Assembly: GCA_964650485.1 (NCBI GenBank)
Contig: CAZYTX010000060.1
Location: 1 to 21,743 of the forward strand
Length of the DNA stretch: 21,743 nucleotides
Source of the DNA: CAZYTX01 sp964650485
GTDB taxonomy: Bacteria; RBG-13-61-14; DATKZS01
Direction of reading: 5' to 3'
The position numbers and the translations under genes were made by a program. Position 1 is the stretch's first letter, and each line of letters begins with the position of its first letter. Shown piece after piece: positions 6,024 to 14,090 of the stretch. Under the pieces are notes generated by a model. The model was not told the origin of the DNA. It did not search any database and worked only from the letters and a program-made list of their open reading frames with translations.

Positions 6024-7985
6024 TTATTGGTTGCTCTGTTCCAGCACCCGGAGGTTCTGCCCGGCCGCGTCGAACCCCGGGTCCTTTTCGAGTATCCTCT
6101 CCCACCACTTCTTTGCTTCCTCGGTGTTTCCGGCAAGGAAGTGCACGTTCCCTAGCGCGTTCATGGTGTCCAGGTCTCCGGGCCTTATGCGCAAAGCCTG
6201 TTCCAGGTGGGAAACCGCCTTGTCCGTGTCTTTGACCTCGGGGTGTGTGGAGTACAGGAACCCCAGCCGCGCCCTTGGCGTGAACATATCCGGGTTTTTC
6301 TTTGCGGCCCCTTCATATATCTTTATCGCGGTCTTTACCTGTCCCAACTGCTCCAGCCTCTTTCCCGCCTCGACCAGCTCGTCCGGGCCCAGCTCGCCTT
6401 TACCGACCCGCGACACCAGTGAAGATATCTCCGAGGTGTTGAGCCTGCTCATTGCTATGGCCCTGTTCTTTGCCACCTCCGGGTTCCGGGGCAGTGTCTC
6501 CCTGGCCTTGTCATACCATGGTATGGCCTTCCTCGGCTTTCCGGTCTTCAAGTATGCATTGCCCAGGAGGTAATACTCCATGCCCATGGGGGCCCTGGAC
6601 ACGGGGGTGGGCAAAAAGCCTATCAACAGCGATGCGAGTATGGCCGCTCCCGCGGGCAGGAGCGCTTTAGTGTCCCTTTCATTCCATCTTTTCCATGCCC
6701 ACACCAGGAAGGCCGCAGCGAACACGGATATGGATGGAAGCACGGCCAGCCGGTACCTGGCCACTATGAAGAAGGGAATGATGGAGAGCGCATAGAGCAT
6801 TGCAAAGGCCGCGGGGTACACAGCTTTCGGCTCCTTGCGCGCTATTATGAGAATTCCCGCGAGTGCGGGTCCCCATAAGAGCCCGAAGCCCAGGACCGGG
6901 ACCCACAAGGCCTCTGCGAAGAGCTCGCGCGTAAGATAAAAGCTGTGGTTGTCCGGTATCTCGTGCTGGTGCGCCATGAGCCGCGCTTTCAAGACCATTA
7001 GCTTGAAGGCCTTGCCCGGGTGGTCCCTGATCCACGAGAAGGCCTGTCTGAACCAGAACCTTGACACCTCAGAAGGGGAGAGCTCGCGGCCGGCGCGCTT
7101 TTCAGCCTCGGCCTCGAAGTCCCTGGACTCCCACCTGGGGTTGGCACGCACGAAGGGCAGGTCCACGTAGCGGCCGTTGGCCTGCTGGTTGTTGCCGATA
7201 AAGAAGTTGGCCCCGCCCTGGCTGGTGGTAAGCACCAGCTCGCCTCCCACCGCGTAGTTCCTGACACTTACCGGGACCACCACCGCGAGTATGCCTATGA
7301 CCATGAAGCTTGCGGGCATGAGCCGGGTCTTCAGGGGCCGACCCCGGAAAACCACAAGGGGCAGGAGGGCCATGAAAGGCATGATGGCCTGGAAGTTGCC
7401 TCGGAGGAGCGCGAGCAGGCCCAGGCTCGCGCCCGCGGCAAGCCACCTTGACCTGGCCTTCTCACTGCTTGCAGCCCACACCCCGATTGCGCAGGAGAGC
7501 GCGGAGAAGAAGACCACCGCGGTGGCCTTTAGCAAAAGGAGCTCGAAAAAGTAGAGCCCGCGGTATGAGGCCATGATCGCAGAGGCCAGGAGCGCGGGCT
7601 TCTCCCCCATAAAAGGCCTTGCAATAAAGAAGACCAGGGCCACCGCTCCCGTGCCCATGAACACCTGCACTATCCTCACCGCCATGTAGCTTTTTCCGAA
7701 GACGGAAAAGATGAGTCCCAAGAGGTATGGGTAAAGCGGGTCCTGGTAAAATATGTGCTCCCCCATAATGGCCCCTTCGGCTATGCTTTTTCCCCAGTTG
7801 ACATAGGACTCCTCGTCTATGATTGGAAGGTTGAAAAAGGGGCTGGACTTGGACTGGAACACGCATGCTATGCCCAGGAGGGTGGAGCCCACGAGAATGA
7901 GGCCGAGTATGGTCCAGGTTCTGGCCGGGGGCAGGGCCCGGGCTTTTGGATCAATGATCCGGTCTCTTGCTTTATCGCTTGCCAT
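6024..7985 (-). CDS. GT39-type membrane glycosyltransferase with C-terminal TPR domain
   Basis: The 653-aa protein starts at ATG 7985, with AGGAG 6 nt upstream; an alternative ATG 10 codons earlier lacks this. Residues 20-460 hold many membrane segments in the pattern of the ArnT/PMT_2 (GT-C fold) family. The first periplasmic loop has the acidic pair D57-E58 in IDEESYVNWG, followed by YQDPLYPYLLG; this acidic site is the usual catalytic position. Such enzymes move a sugar from a polyprenyl-phosphate donor to a periplasmic acceptor. Residues 467-653 are soluble and contain TPR-like helices (YYLLGNAYLKTGKPRKAI, NALGNVHFLAGNTEEAKKWW), which probably bind a protein partner. The acceptor is unknown. 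The gene is 33 bp downstream of the MBL-fold gene. Confidence 0.88.
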   Translation of the reverse strand: MASDKARDRIIDPKARALPPARTWTILGLILVGSTLLGIACVFQSKSSPFFNLPIIDEESYVNWGKSIAEGAIMGEHIFYQDPLYPYLLGLIFSVFGKSYMAVRIVQVFMGTGAVALVFFIARPFMGEKPALLASAIMASYRGLYFFELLLLKATAVVFFSALSCAIGVWAASSEKARSRWLAAGASLGLLALLRGNFQAIMPFMALLPLVVFRGRPLKTRLMPASFMVIGILAVVVPVSVRNYAVGGELVLTTSQGGANFFIGNNQQANGRYVDLPFVRANPRWESRDFEAEAEKRAGRELSPSEVSRFWFRQAFSWIRDHPGKAFKLMVLKARLMAHQHEIPDNHSFYLTRELFAEALWVPVLGFGLLWGPALAGILIIARKEPKAVYPAAFAMLYALSIIPFFIVARYRLAVLPSISVFAAAFLVWAWKRWNERDTKALLPAGAAILASLLIGFLPTPVSRAPMGMEYYLLGNAYLKTGKPRKAIPWYDKARETLPRNPEVAKNRAIAMSRLNTSEISSLVSRVGKGELGPDELVEAGKRLEQLGQVKTAIKIYEGAAKKNPDMFTPRARLGFLYSTHPEVKDTDKAVSHLEQALRIRPGDLDTMNALGNVHFLAGNTEEAKKWWERILEKDPGFDAAGQNLRVLEQSNQ

Positions 7986-8018
7986 GGCGCTCTCCTGCCG
8001 GAGACATTGTATCACTTC

Positions 8019-8627
8019 TTAAGACCGGGCGCTTTTAAAGAAGGGGTTTGTTCTGCGCTCGACTCCCAGGTTGGTCTCCGGCCCGTGCCCCGGCAGGACC
8101 CTGGTGTCGTCTGGAATTTCTGCAAGCCTGTGGTTTAATGAATTGACCAGCTCGCGGAAGCTCCCGCCCGAGAGGTCCCACCTTCCCACCGCCCCCTTGA
8201 AGAGCAGGTCTCCGGCAAAGAGCACTCCCTGGGTGTAGAGCGCTATGCTGCCAGGCGAGTGTCCGGGCACGTGCAGGACCTTGAACACCATCCGGCCGAG
8301 CTCGGTCCCGGAGCCGTTGTCCAGGTCGCGTATGCGCGTCTTGTTTGAAGGCCGCTCCCTGCTTAATAGTCCCCTGTTTACATCCGCGGGGTGCCTGAGC
8401 ACCGTTGCTCCGGTGGACTTCTGGACCGCCTTGCTGGCCCAGGTATGGTCCCAGTGCCCGTGGGTATGCACGATGGCTTTGAGGGTTACGCCCTTGCTTT
8501 TGATGGTGCCAAGCAGCTTTGTCTTGCCGCCGCCGGGGTCAATCAGCATGGCATCCATAGTGTCCTGGTCCCACACCAGGTAGCAGTTGGTCTGGATAGG
8601 ACCCACTATGTGTTTCTTGATCTTCAT
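8019..8627 (-). CDS. Metallo-beta-lactamase-fold hydrolase (glyoxalase II-like)
   Basis: The 202-aa protein is a complete MBL-fold hydrolase. It has HxHxDH as H56, H58, D60, H61, then H123 in PGHSPGS, D140 in FAGDLLF and H181 in LPGHGPET. These are the ligands of a binuclear metal centre. GRWDLSGG (149-156) matches the loop common in small glyoxalase II-like proteins. No signal peptide is seen, so it acts in the cytoplasm. Likely substrates are thioesters or other small esters; the true one cannot be read. The start lacks a clear ribosome binding site, but it lies 12 bp after the preceding stop, suggesting coupling. It separates the two GT39-type genes. Confidence 0.9.
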   Translation of the reverse strand: MKIKKHIVGPIQTNCYLVWDQDTMDAMLIDPGGGKTKLLGTIKSKGVTLKAIVHTHGHWDHTWASKAVQKSTGATVLRHPADVNRGLLSRERPSNKTRIRDLDNGSGTELGRMVFKVLHVPGHSPGSIALYTQGVLFAGDLLFKGAVGRWDLSGGSFRELVNSLNHRLAEIPDDTRVLPGHGPETNLGVERRTNPFFKSARS

Positions 8628-8639
8628 GGTTTAGTGGTA

Positions 8640-10541
8640 TTAGAACTTGAATTTCTCATAGATCAGGATGGAGTGCCCGGCGTTTGCCACCGAATCTTCG
8701 GTCCTGTATCTCCCGATCTCTTTCCAGAGCGGGTCGTTGTTGTACACGTCTTGGCGCAGGAAGGTCATGGGGTATACCTTTCCCATGAGCAGGTTGGCGC
8801 TTATTGCAATGTAGCGGTTGTCCGAGTCCCTGCCTGGCAGGTTGAAGGAGATGGCGAACCTTGCAGGGTCGTCGTGCCCGAAGTAGGCCAGGTCCACGGC
8901 CCTCACCTCGTTCTTTTCCATCCATTTCTTTAGCGAAGGCAGGTCCTGGCCCCAGTCCAGGTTAGAGTCAAGGAGCACGCGCCTCCCGTCTTCCGGCCCT
9001 CCCCAGGCGAGGTTGAAAAAGGAGATGTAATGGGGCCAGGTAAACACGTGGATCATGAGCATCCATGCCACCATTGCCAGGACCGGCACCTGGGAAACCC
9101 TCTTAGCAATTCTGCGCCACCCGGGGGCTTCCTTGTTGCCGGACCAGTGTTCATCGCTAAGCTCGATCGGGTCATCCTTTTTCGTGTCCGCGGGAGCGGT
9201 CTTGCCCGGGCCGGGCGCGGCCACTTGCTGCAAGCCGGGCGCGGGCTTCCTGCCCGGCTCAGCCGGGCGCTTTTCATTGGAGGCGGGTTGAGCCTTCTTG
9301 TTCAAGTCGGCAGGCGAACTCTCCTCTCTGGCAAAAGCCTGCCATCCGGCCCGGCCCATGAGAATGAACGCCGCGGGGTACACGGGCAAGAGGTAGCGTA
9401 TGCCTATTTGCAGCGACCCCGCAAGTGAGGAAATCACGAACCAGAGTATCACGAAAGAGAGCAGCACCACCTCGTCACGGTTCCAGGGCCAGCGAAGGAG
9501 CACCAGCAAGACAGCGGCCAGCATCAACAACAGGTGCGGGAGCGGCTCCTTGGCCGAGACAGCCACCGCGTAGTAATAGGGCTTGCCCCTCGTGTACCAT
9601 TTGCCCAGCAGAAAGTTGCCCTTGCTCCACTCGCCCTTCTCAACGTCGTGCAACTGCCTGTCAATGCCCTTCATGAAGTCCAGGGGCATGGGCAGCAGGC
9701 TCAGCACCGGTCCCGCGGCCCTGAAGGCCCTGCTCCCGAACCACAGCTCGTTATGAGGCCCCATGTCCTTTGCCAGGTACGCTCCGCAGACCAATAGCCA
9801 CATAAGTCCACCGGCCAGCGCCACGTGGAACAGGGCCACCAGGAAACGGGGCCTGGCCTTCACCTCGGTAAGACCGGGCAGGTAAACTATCAAAGGCGAG
9901 GCCAGGGCCAGCGCCGCCCACAAAATACACGAGAACTTGACCAGCACGGAAAACCCGGCAGCCGCGGCCAAAAGCAGCACCCTGCGCCAGCCCGGCCTGT
10001 CAACGTAGAACAGAAAGGCCATGATAAACAAAAGGCTCGTGAGCGCAGCGGCCGCGTCGGTGGTGACCAGCCTGGAGTGGGCTATCAGGGTGGGCGAGAG
10101 CGCGCATGCGGCCAGGGCGGTGAGCCCGCCGAATTTCCCGTAGCTGATCCTTGCCATCACCCATACAAGAACGCATGTCACCACGCCCAGAAAGACCACG
10201 GAAAGCCTCGAGGCCAGGAGCATCTTGCCGTAGCGTCCGAAGTTCATCTGCAAAAAGCTCGACCCGTAGGCCCATGGCCGCCAGGCGTTCGAGCGGTACC
10301 GGCCAAGGTGCGTGTCCACCTGGGGATTGAGCAGAAGCACGGGAGCGTTCATGAGCATGCGGCCCAGCGGGGGGGTCTTGGGGTAAAGCGAGAAATCGCG
10401 CGTCTTCCAGGCGTAGAGCCCCGCGGGCATGTGCGCGAACTCGTCAATGGTGGCGCTCTTCTGCGTGGCGGAGGTGGCGGCAAGTGCCGTGAAGACGATT
10501 ACCAGCACTATCCCGGTTACTATTTCGAGCCCGGTCTTCAT
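8640..10541 (-). CDS. GT39-type membrane glycosyltransferase
   Basis: The 633-aa protein belongs to the ArnT/PMT-like GT-C group. D33-E34 in TIDEFAHMPAG, followed by the YPKTPPLG element near residue 53, mark the first periplasmic catalytic loop. About ten hydrophobic segments follow. GGPEDGRRVLLDSNLDWGQD (514-533) is a motif seen in one subgroup of these enzymes with a C-terminal periplasmic domain. Between two membrane segments, residues 405-475 form a Pro/Ala/Lys-rich, low-complexity insertion, which is unusual. The gene probably transfers a sugar from a polyprenyl-phosphate carrier to an unknown acceptor. ATG at 10541 has no visible ribosome binding site; no better alternative was found. 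It lies 62 bp after the GH15-like gene. Confidence 0.88.
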   Translation of the reverse strand: MKTGLEIVTGIVLVIVFTALAATSATQKSATIDEFAHMPAGLYAWKTRDFSLYPKTPPLGRMLMNAPVLLLNPQVDTHLGRYRSNAWRPWAYGSSFLQMNFGRYGKMLLASRLSVVFLGVVTCVLVWVMARISYGKFGGLTALAACALSPTLIAHSRLVTTDAAAALTSLLFIMAFLFYVDRPGWRRVLLLAAAAGFSVLVKFSCILWAALALASPLIVYLPGLTEVKARPRFLVALFHVALAGGLMWLLVCGAYLAKDMGPHNELWFGSRAFRAAGPVLSLLPMPLDFMKGIDRQLHDVEKGEWSKGNFLLGKWYTRGKPYYYAVAVSAKEPLPHLLLMLAAVLLVLLRWPWNRDEVVLLSFVILWFVISSLAGSLQIGIRYLLPVYPAAFILMGRAGWQAFAREESSPADLNKKAQPASNEKRPAEPGRKPAPGLQQVAAPGPGKTAPADTKKDDPIELSDEHWSGNKEAPGWRRIAKRVSQVPVLAMVAWMLMIHVFTWPHYISFFNLAWGGPEDGRRVLLDSNLDWGQDLPSLKKWMEKNEVRAVDLAYFGHDDPARFAISFNLPGRDSDNRYIAISANLLMGKVYPMTFLRQDVYNNDPLWKEIGRYRTEDSVANAGHSILIYEKFKF

Positions 10542-10603
10542 GGGTTTATTTTATCAGCACAACGGCTTGGCCGTAAACAGGGGTGCTCGCGTCACCACGC
10601 CGG

Positions 10604-12742
10604 TCACAGTCCGCGGTAGTATGAGCCCGGGTCCCGCTCAGCCGGCCTTGCCCCGAAGGCCTCCACCGCGGCCGCGTAAAAGAGCGCGTGGTGCCATACG
10701 TGAGGCATGTCCTCGAGCGGGGTCACCCGGCCCTGCTCGATCTTCCAGGCCTCGCCGAAATGACCGGTGTCAGTTATGGGCGCCCGGGCCTGCCAGCGCA
10801 CCCCTTCTTGCACCTTCTCCATCTTCTCGGGGTCATTCTTCCACACCAGCGCAAGCGACAAGAGCGCCTTGGGCTCGTAAAAGCTCCTGCCCTGCTTGCG
10901 CCCGAAGCTGTGTTCGAGCTTTTTCCAAAGAGAGTCCGCGCACCCCTGCATCACGGCATGTTCATAAGGGAAGAGCTCGCCCGGGTATATGGCCCAGGCG
11001 TCGTCCCAGTGCGGGCCGGTTGACGGCGCAAAGCAGTTGCACTCGGGATGCAGCAGGTGCTCCATTATGGCCCGGTGCACCTCGTCAGCCCGGGCCTGCC
11101 ACCTTGCGGCCTGGTCATCCCGCCCCAGTGCGCGTGCGGCTTCGGCAGCCTCCCTGAGCCCCGCATAAATAGGCACGGCCCCGTGCACGCTCCTCCTCTT
11201 GAAAGGGTTGTCGTCCTCCCATGACTTCCTGTGCAGGCCGGTCTCAGGGTCGCGGAACTCGACCAGGAAGTCGGCCGCAGCCTCGATGGCAGGATAAACC
11301 CGCTTCAGGTACTCACGGTCCCCGCTCCTCTGGAAGTGGTCGCAGAGCGTCCACAGACAAAGCCCGGTCTCGTCTATCTCGTAAGGGATGGGCATGCCGT
11401 GCTTTCCGTCCGCGTAATACACCGCTGCCCAGTTGCCCTCGGGCACCAGCCACATCTTCTGCCCGGAGCGCGACTGCACCCGTGCGTAGAAAAGGTTGTG
11501 CCTCTTGACCAGCCCGGAGAGGTTCGCCGTTTCCAGTGCCACGTTTATAAAGGCCCCGTCCCTGGGCCAGTCCTCGCCGTACGGCCCCTGGGTGTCAATG
11601 GATGCCATGATGCCGCCGCCGGGCGCCATGGCCTGGAGCACGGATACGATAGAGCGCTTGGCCACCTGAATTACACGCTGGTCATGGGTGTCGGGCATGG
11701 GCGCGTCCGCCAGGAAGCTCCACCAGAACTCGCGCTTTTTCATAAGCTGCTCGCTGAAAGGCTCCGCTCTCGCGCTTGCAAGCGTTTGCAGCGCGGCATC
11801 CCTGTCCCCGGCCGCGGCAATGATGAGCGAGTCCTGGAAGCTGTCCTGGTCATTGAATACGATCTCCTGCATGAGGCCGGCCGTGACCTCGCCCCTGGCT
11901 CGGTCGCTCCCGGGGAGTGTCCCGGTCGGGGCCTGTTTGAAAGGGTCCCTGGGCAAGGGCCGCAGCCTGGCAGCGATTGAGTCCATGCCGGCCTGGTGGC
12001 CGGACGACAAAGAGCGCGTGCCGATAGCGATGGCCACGCTCGAGCGCTTCCCGGTGGACAAGTCCCTGCCCTTTTCGAAATACACAAGGGCATCAAAGCC
12101 GTGTTCATATTCAAGGTGCGAGTCTCCCATGCACTCCAGGCACCAGTCGCGCAGGGGGGCCCGGGCGTACTTTGTCACCACCGGGTGGAAGTTGGCCAAG
12201 TGCATGAGCCTGGCCGAGACCACCGGCGAGTCCTCCGAGCGCCGCACGTGATAGTGGCGCACCAGCGCGTCCTTGTCAGCGAGAACCAGGTCGAGCTGGA
12301 CCACCGTGAGCCCGAGGCTTTTCGACTCGAACCTGGTGACAGCGCAGTCGGAGTCGTCGCTGTTGTAGAACTGCGTGGCGGAGAAGGTCTCGTCCCGGAG
12401 CCAGGAGAAGCCCTCTCCCTCCCCGGTCTCCCAGTATACGCCGGCGAATGCGCCCTCGTTTGCCAGCGCGCCCAGCCGGGGCTTGTCCCTGGCCTCGGTC
12501 ATGAACTTTACCTGGTCGTAGAAGCTGGGGTTGGGCCACTTGAACACGGTGAGGGCGCCTTCCGGGTTGATCGCGATTGACAGGCGCATGTTTCCGGAGG
12601 CCGCGCTAACGTCGGTGGGACCGAAGCCCTCGGCCACCCCGGATATGGCGTGCAGGCAGGGCCTGCCGTGGTTGCAGCCGTGAGCGATGCACGCGCAGGC
12701 AAGGAGCGCGAAAAAGCACACAAGACGGAACCTCGTCCTCAT
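10604..12742 (-). CDS. Exported GH15-like (glucoamylase-type) glycoside hydrolase
   Basis: The start at 12742 has AAGGAGG about 6-7 nt upstream and gives 712 aa; a longer frame from 12934 would overlap the upstream gene. Residues 5-23 form an export signal with several Cys (ALLAC, HGC), possibly a lipoprotein, though no lipobox is canonical. Residues 40-340 resemble the beta-sandwich seen before the catalytic barrel in bacterial GH15 proteins. The (alpha/alpha)6 part carries GEDWPRDGAF (389-398), YEIDETGLCLW (454-464), SWEDDNPF (507-514, E509 a candidate acid) and PHVWHHALFYAA near the end. It would remove glucose-type residues from alpha-glucans or an alpha-glycosylated surface polymer. Substrate is inferred only from family. 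Confidence 0.82.
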   Translation of the reverse strand: MRTRFRLVCFFALLACACIAHGCNHGRPCLHAISGVAEGFGPTDVSAASGNMRLSIAINPEGALTVFKWPNPSFYDQVKFMTEARDKPRLGALANEGAFAGVYWETGEGEGFSWLRDETFSATQFYNSDDSDCAVTRFESKSLGLTVVQLDLVLADKDALVRHYHVRRSEDSPVVSARLMHLANFHPVVTKYARAPLRDWCLECMGDSHLEYEHGFDALVYFEKGRDLSTGKRSSVAIAIGTRSLSSGHQAGMDSIAARLRPLPRDPFKQAPTGTLPGSDRARGEVTAGLMQEIVFNDQDSFQDSLIIAAAGDRDAALQTLASARAEPFSEQLMKKREFWWSFLADAPMPDTHDQRVIQVAKRSIVSVLQAMAPGGGIMASIDTQGPYGEDWPRDGAFINVALETANLSGLVKRHNLFYARVQSRSGQKMWLVPEGNWAAVYYADGKHGMPIPYEIDETGLCLWTLCDHFQRSGDREYLKRVYPAIEAAADFLVEFRDPETGLHRKSWEDDNPFKRRSVHGAVPIYAGLREAAEAARALGRDDQAARWQARADEVHRAIMEHLLHPECNCFAPSTGPHWDDAWAIYPGELFPYEHAVMQGCADSLWKKLEHSFGRKQGRSFYEPKALLSLALVWKNDPEKMEKVQEGVRWQARAPITDTGHFGEAWKIEQGRVTPLEDMPHVWHHALFYAAAVEAFGARPAERDPGSYYRGL

Positions 12743-12846
12743 CTCATCCCTCCTTTTCCGAACTGGCCATGTTACTCGGAATATGGAGCGCTTCGTGCGC
12801 AGAAAAAAATTAGCAGAACAGGGACAGGCAGTCAAAAGGCCCGGGT

Positions 12847-13710
12847 TCAGATCTCGACCTTGAACACGCCCTTCACCGCAATGGCGGCGACCACGGAGAT
12901 AATAAGGAAAGGCCACACCCACCAGGTCTCCCATCCCGGGAAGGGGAAGGAGGCCTCGGGGTATTTGATCTCCACCTGTTTTACAGAAACGTTCCCGGGT
13001 ATGGACTTGAAGGGCGGGTATATGAGCGCCAGCCCGGCGCTCTTTGTGAAGTAGGGAGAAACCCGTGTGCCGAAGCGGTCCCCGGCCACCAGTGGCACGG
13101 AAAAGGTTTTATCAAAGACATTGAACTCGAGCTCGTACACGCCCTCGTATTTAGGCGAGAGCTTGTAGTCCACCTCGTGCCGGCGGCTTTTCACCACCAT
13201 AGCGCTCTCTCCCATTATCCTGCGGGAGAGCCGCAGCGGGCCCGCGGTGATCTCGACGCCCTCGGGCAGCGTGAGGCTCACCTCGTCCTGCCAGCCCTCC
13301 ACGTCGCCCTCGATCATGAGCTTTACCAGGACCTCGCCGCCCGGCTTTACCGGCCTCATTGCGTAGCGGGTCTCGAAGTTCGCGAACAGAGGGAAGAATA
13401 TCACGATCATGATGATGAGCGGGGGCAGGGCATAGCCCAGGTAGCGCAGGGCGTTCAGGAAGATGCGGGCCTGGGACCTGGCGATGACCAGGGCGTCGTC
13501 AATGTAGAGCCACACCTCAAAGAAGTGCCCCTTGATCCTCTCCTTGGCCGTCCTGATGCCCTCCTGCTTTGATGCGTATTTGTATATGAGCATGGCCGCG
13601 ACCCCCACCACCGCGGACCAGGTGACCAGGGACACCACGGGATGCAGGGGCCCGAAGGGCCGGAGCAGGAGATCAATGAACCGGTTGAGGAGGACGTAGG
13701 CTTCTACCAT
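12847..13710 (-). CDS. Three-pass membrane protein with periplasmic beta domain
   Basis: The 287-aa protein has membrane segments at about 26-44, 93-110 and 264-283. Between the first two lies a charged, helical cytoplasmic stretch (YKYASKQEGIRTAKERIKG, then RSQARIFLNALRYLGY). Between the second and third is a roughly 150-residue beta-rich domain with PGGEVLVKLMIEG and SLTLPEGVEI, likely periplasmic and Ig-like. The order TM, basic helical hairpin, TM is reminiscent of the Oxa1/YidC/EMC3 superfamily, but this is a topological resemblance only. It starts 10 bp after the RHH-like gene and both are probably one operon. A 104-bp gap separates it from the GH15-like gene. Confidence 0.75.
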   Translation of the reverse strand: MVEAYVLLNRFIDLLLRPFGPLHPVVSLVTWSAVVGVAAMLIYKYASKQEGIRTAKERIKGHFFEVWLYIDDALVIARSQARIFLNALRYLGYALPPLIIMIVIFFPLFANFETRYAMRPVKPGGEVLVKLMIEGDVEGWQDEVSLTLPEGVEITAGPLRLSRRIMGESAMVVKSRRHEVDYKLSPKYEGVYELEFNVFDKTFSVPLVAGDRFGTRVSPYFTKSAGLALIYPPFKSIPGNVSVKQVEIKYPEASFPFPGWETWWVWPFLIISVVAAIAVKGVFKVEI

Positions 13711-13720
13711 GCTGCCCTCC

Positions 13721-13906
13721 TCATGAGATGTAGCCCAGCCCTTGCAGCTTCTTCTTGATCTCCTCCTCGGAGTCCGAGCCCGTAAGCTGGCTCACCTCCT
13801 TCTCCAGGGCGTGGGTCACGAACTCGTCAACCGAGCTGTAACCCGCGATCCCGGCGAGCTCCTTCACCTTGTGGTAAAGCTCCTTTCCTATCTTCACCTT
13901 GGGCAT
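13721..13906 (-). CDS. Small ribbon-helix-helix-like protein
   Basis: The 61-aa product starts MPKVKIGKELYHKVKELAGI, then GYSSVDEFVTHALEKEV: a short basic strand followed by two helices, as in ribbon-helix-helix DNA-binding proteins of the Arc/MetJ type. The tail EEEIKKKLQGLGYI is charged and helical. AAGGAGGG lies 5 nt before the ATG, a very strong ribosome binding site. The gene is 10 bp upstream of the three-pass membrane gene. A perfect inverted repeat overlapping its likely -10 box at 13954-13970 could be its own operator. Membrane-protein regulation or an antitoxin-like role are other options; no toxin partner is seen. Confidence 0.75.
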   Translation of the reverse strand: MPKVKIGKELYHKVKELAGIAGYSSVDEFVTHALEKEVSQLTGSDSEEEIKKKLQGLGYIS

Positions 13907-13953
13907 CTTCTCCCTCCTTCTTTAAACGCCAAGACGCCGAGGCGCCAAGTTTT

Positions 13954-13970
13954 AAGAGTTTATAACTCTT
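13954..13970. promoter_or_regulatory. Perfect 7-bp inverted repeat, possible RHH operator
   Basis: AAGAGTT and AACTCTT are perfect complements around a TAT centre. The repeat overlaps the predicted -10 box TATAAA on the minus strand and lies about 50 bp upstream of the RHH-like start. Position and symmetry suit an autoregulatory operator. Direct evidence of binding is lacking. Confidence 0.4.
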
Positions 13971-13986
13971 TTGATTCCTTGATCAA
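13959..13986 (-). promoter_or_regulatory. Predicted sigma70-like promoter for RHH-membrane protein genes
   Basis: On the minus strand, TTGATC (13986-13981) and TATAAA (13964-13959) are separated by 16 bp in the AT-rich gap before the RHH-like gene. Transcription would begin near 13952, giving a leader of about 45 nt with a strong ribosome binding site. Confidence 0.4.
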
Positions 13987-14090
13987 CCTTTAATCGAGTT
14001 CCATACTTAAATATATACAATAACAACCCTTCTTCCTTGACGACCTTGTCTTCTTGGCGATCCGGCGTCTTTTCTTGGTGACTTGGCGTT

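Noticed and set aside
5986..6108. Longer flavin reductase frame starting at 6108
   Set aside because: The extra residues overlap the GT39-TPR gene, are Pro/Gly/Arg-rich and lack a ribosome binding site; GTG 5985 has GAGGAGG.
5755..6573. Plus-strand open frame of 272 codons
   Set aside because: It overlaps the flavin reductase-like and GT39-TPR genes in antisense and has no coherent domain.
9825..10619. Long plus-strand open frame of 264 codons
   Set aside because: It is antisense to the GT39-type gene, is rich in Gln/Gly/Arg and His with no recognisable motif, and reflects high GC codon bias.
12785..12846. Repeat or terminator between the membrane gene and the GH15-like gene
   Set aside because: Words like CAGGGACAGGCAG hint at a repeat but only one copy is present and no clear stem with T-run could be drawn.
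12742..12934. Upstream extension of the GH15-like gene to 776 codons
   Set aside because: The added residues overlap the preceding gene and precede the signal peptide; the strong AAGGAGG supports the start at 12742.
13721..13906. Antitoxin of a toxin-antitoxin pair
   Set aside because: The adjacent gene is a 287-aa three-pass membrane protein, not a small RelE/ParE/PIN-like toxin.
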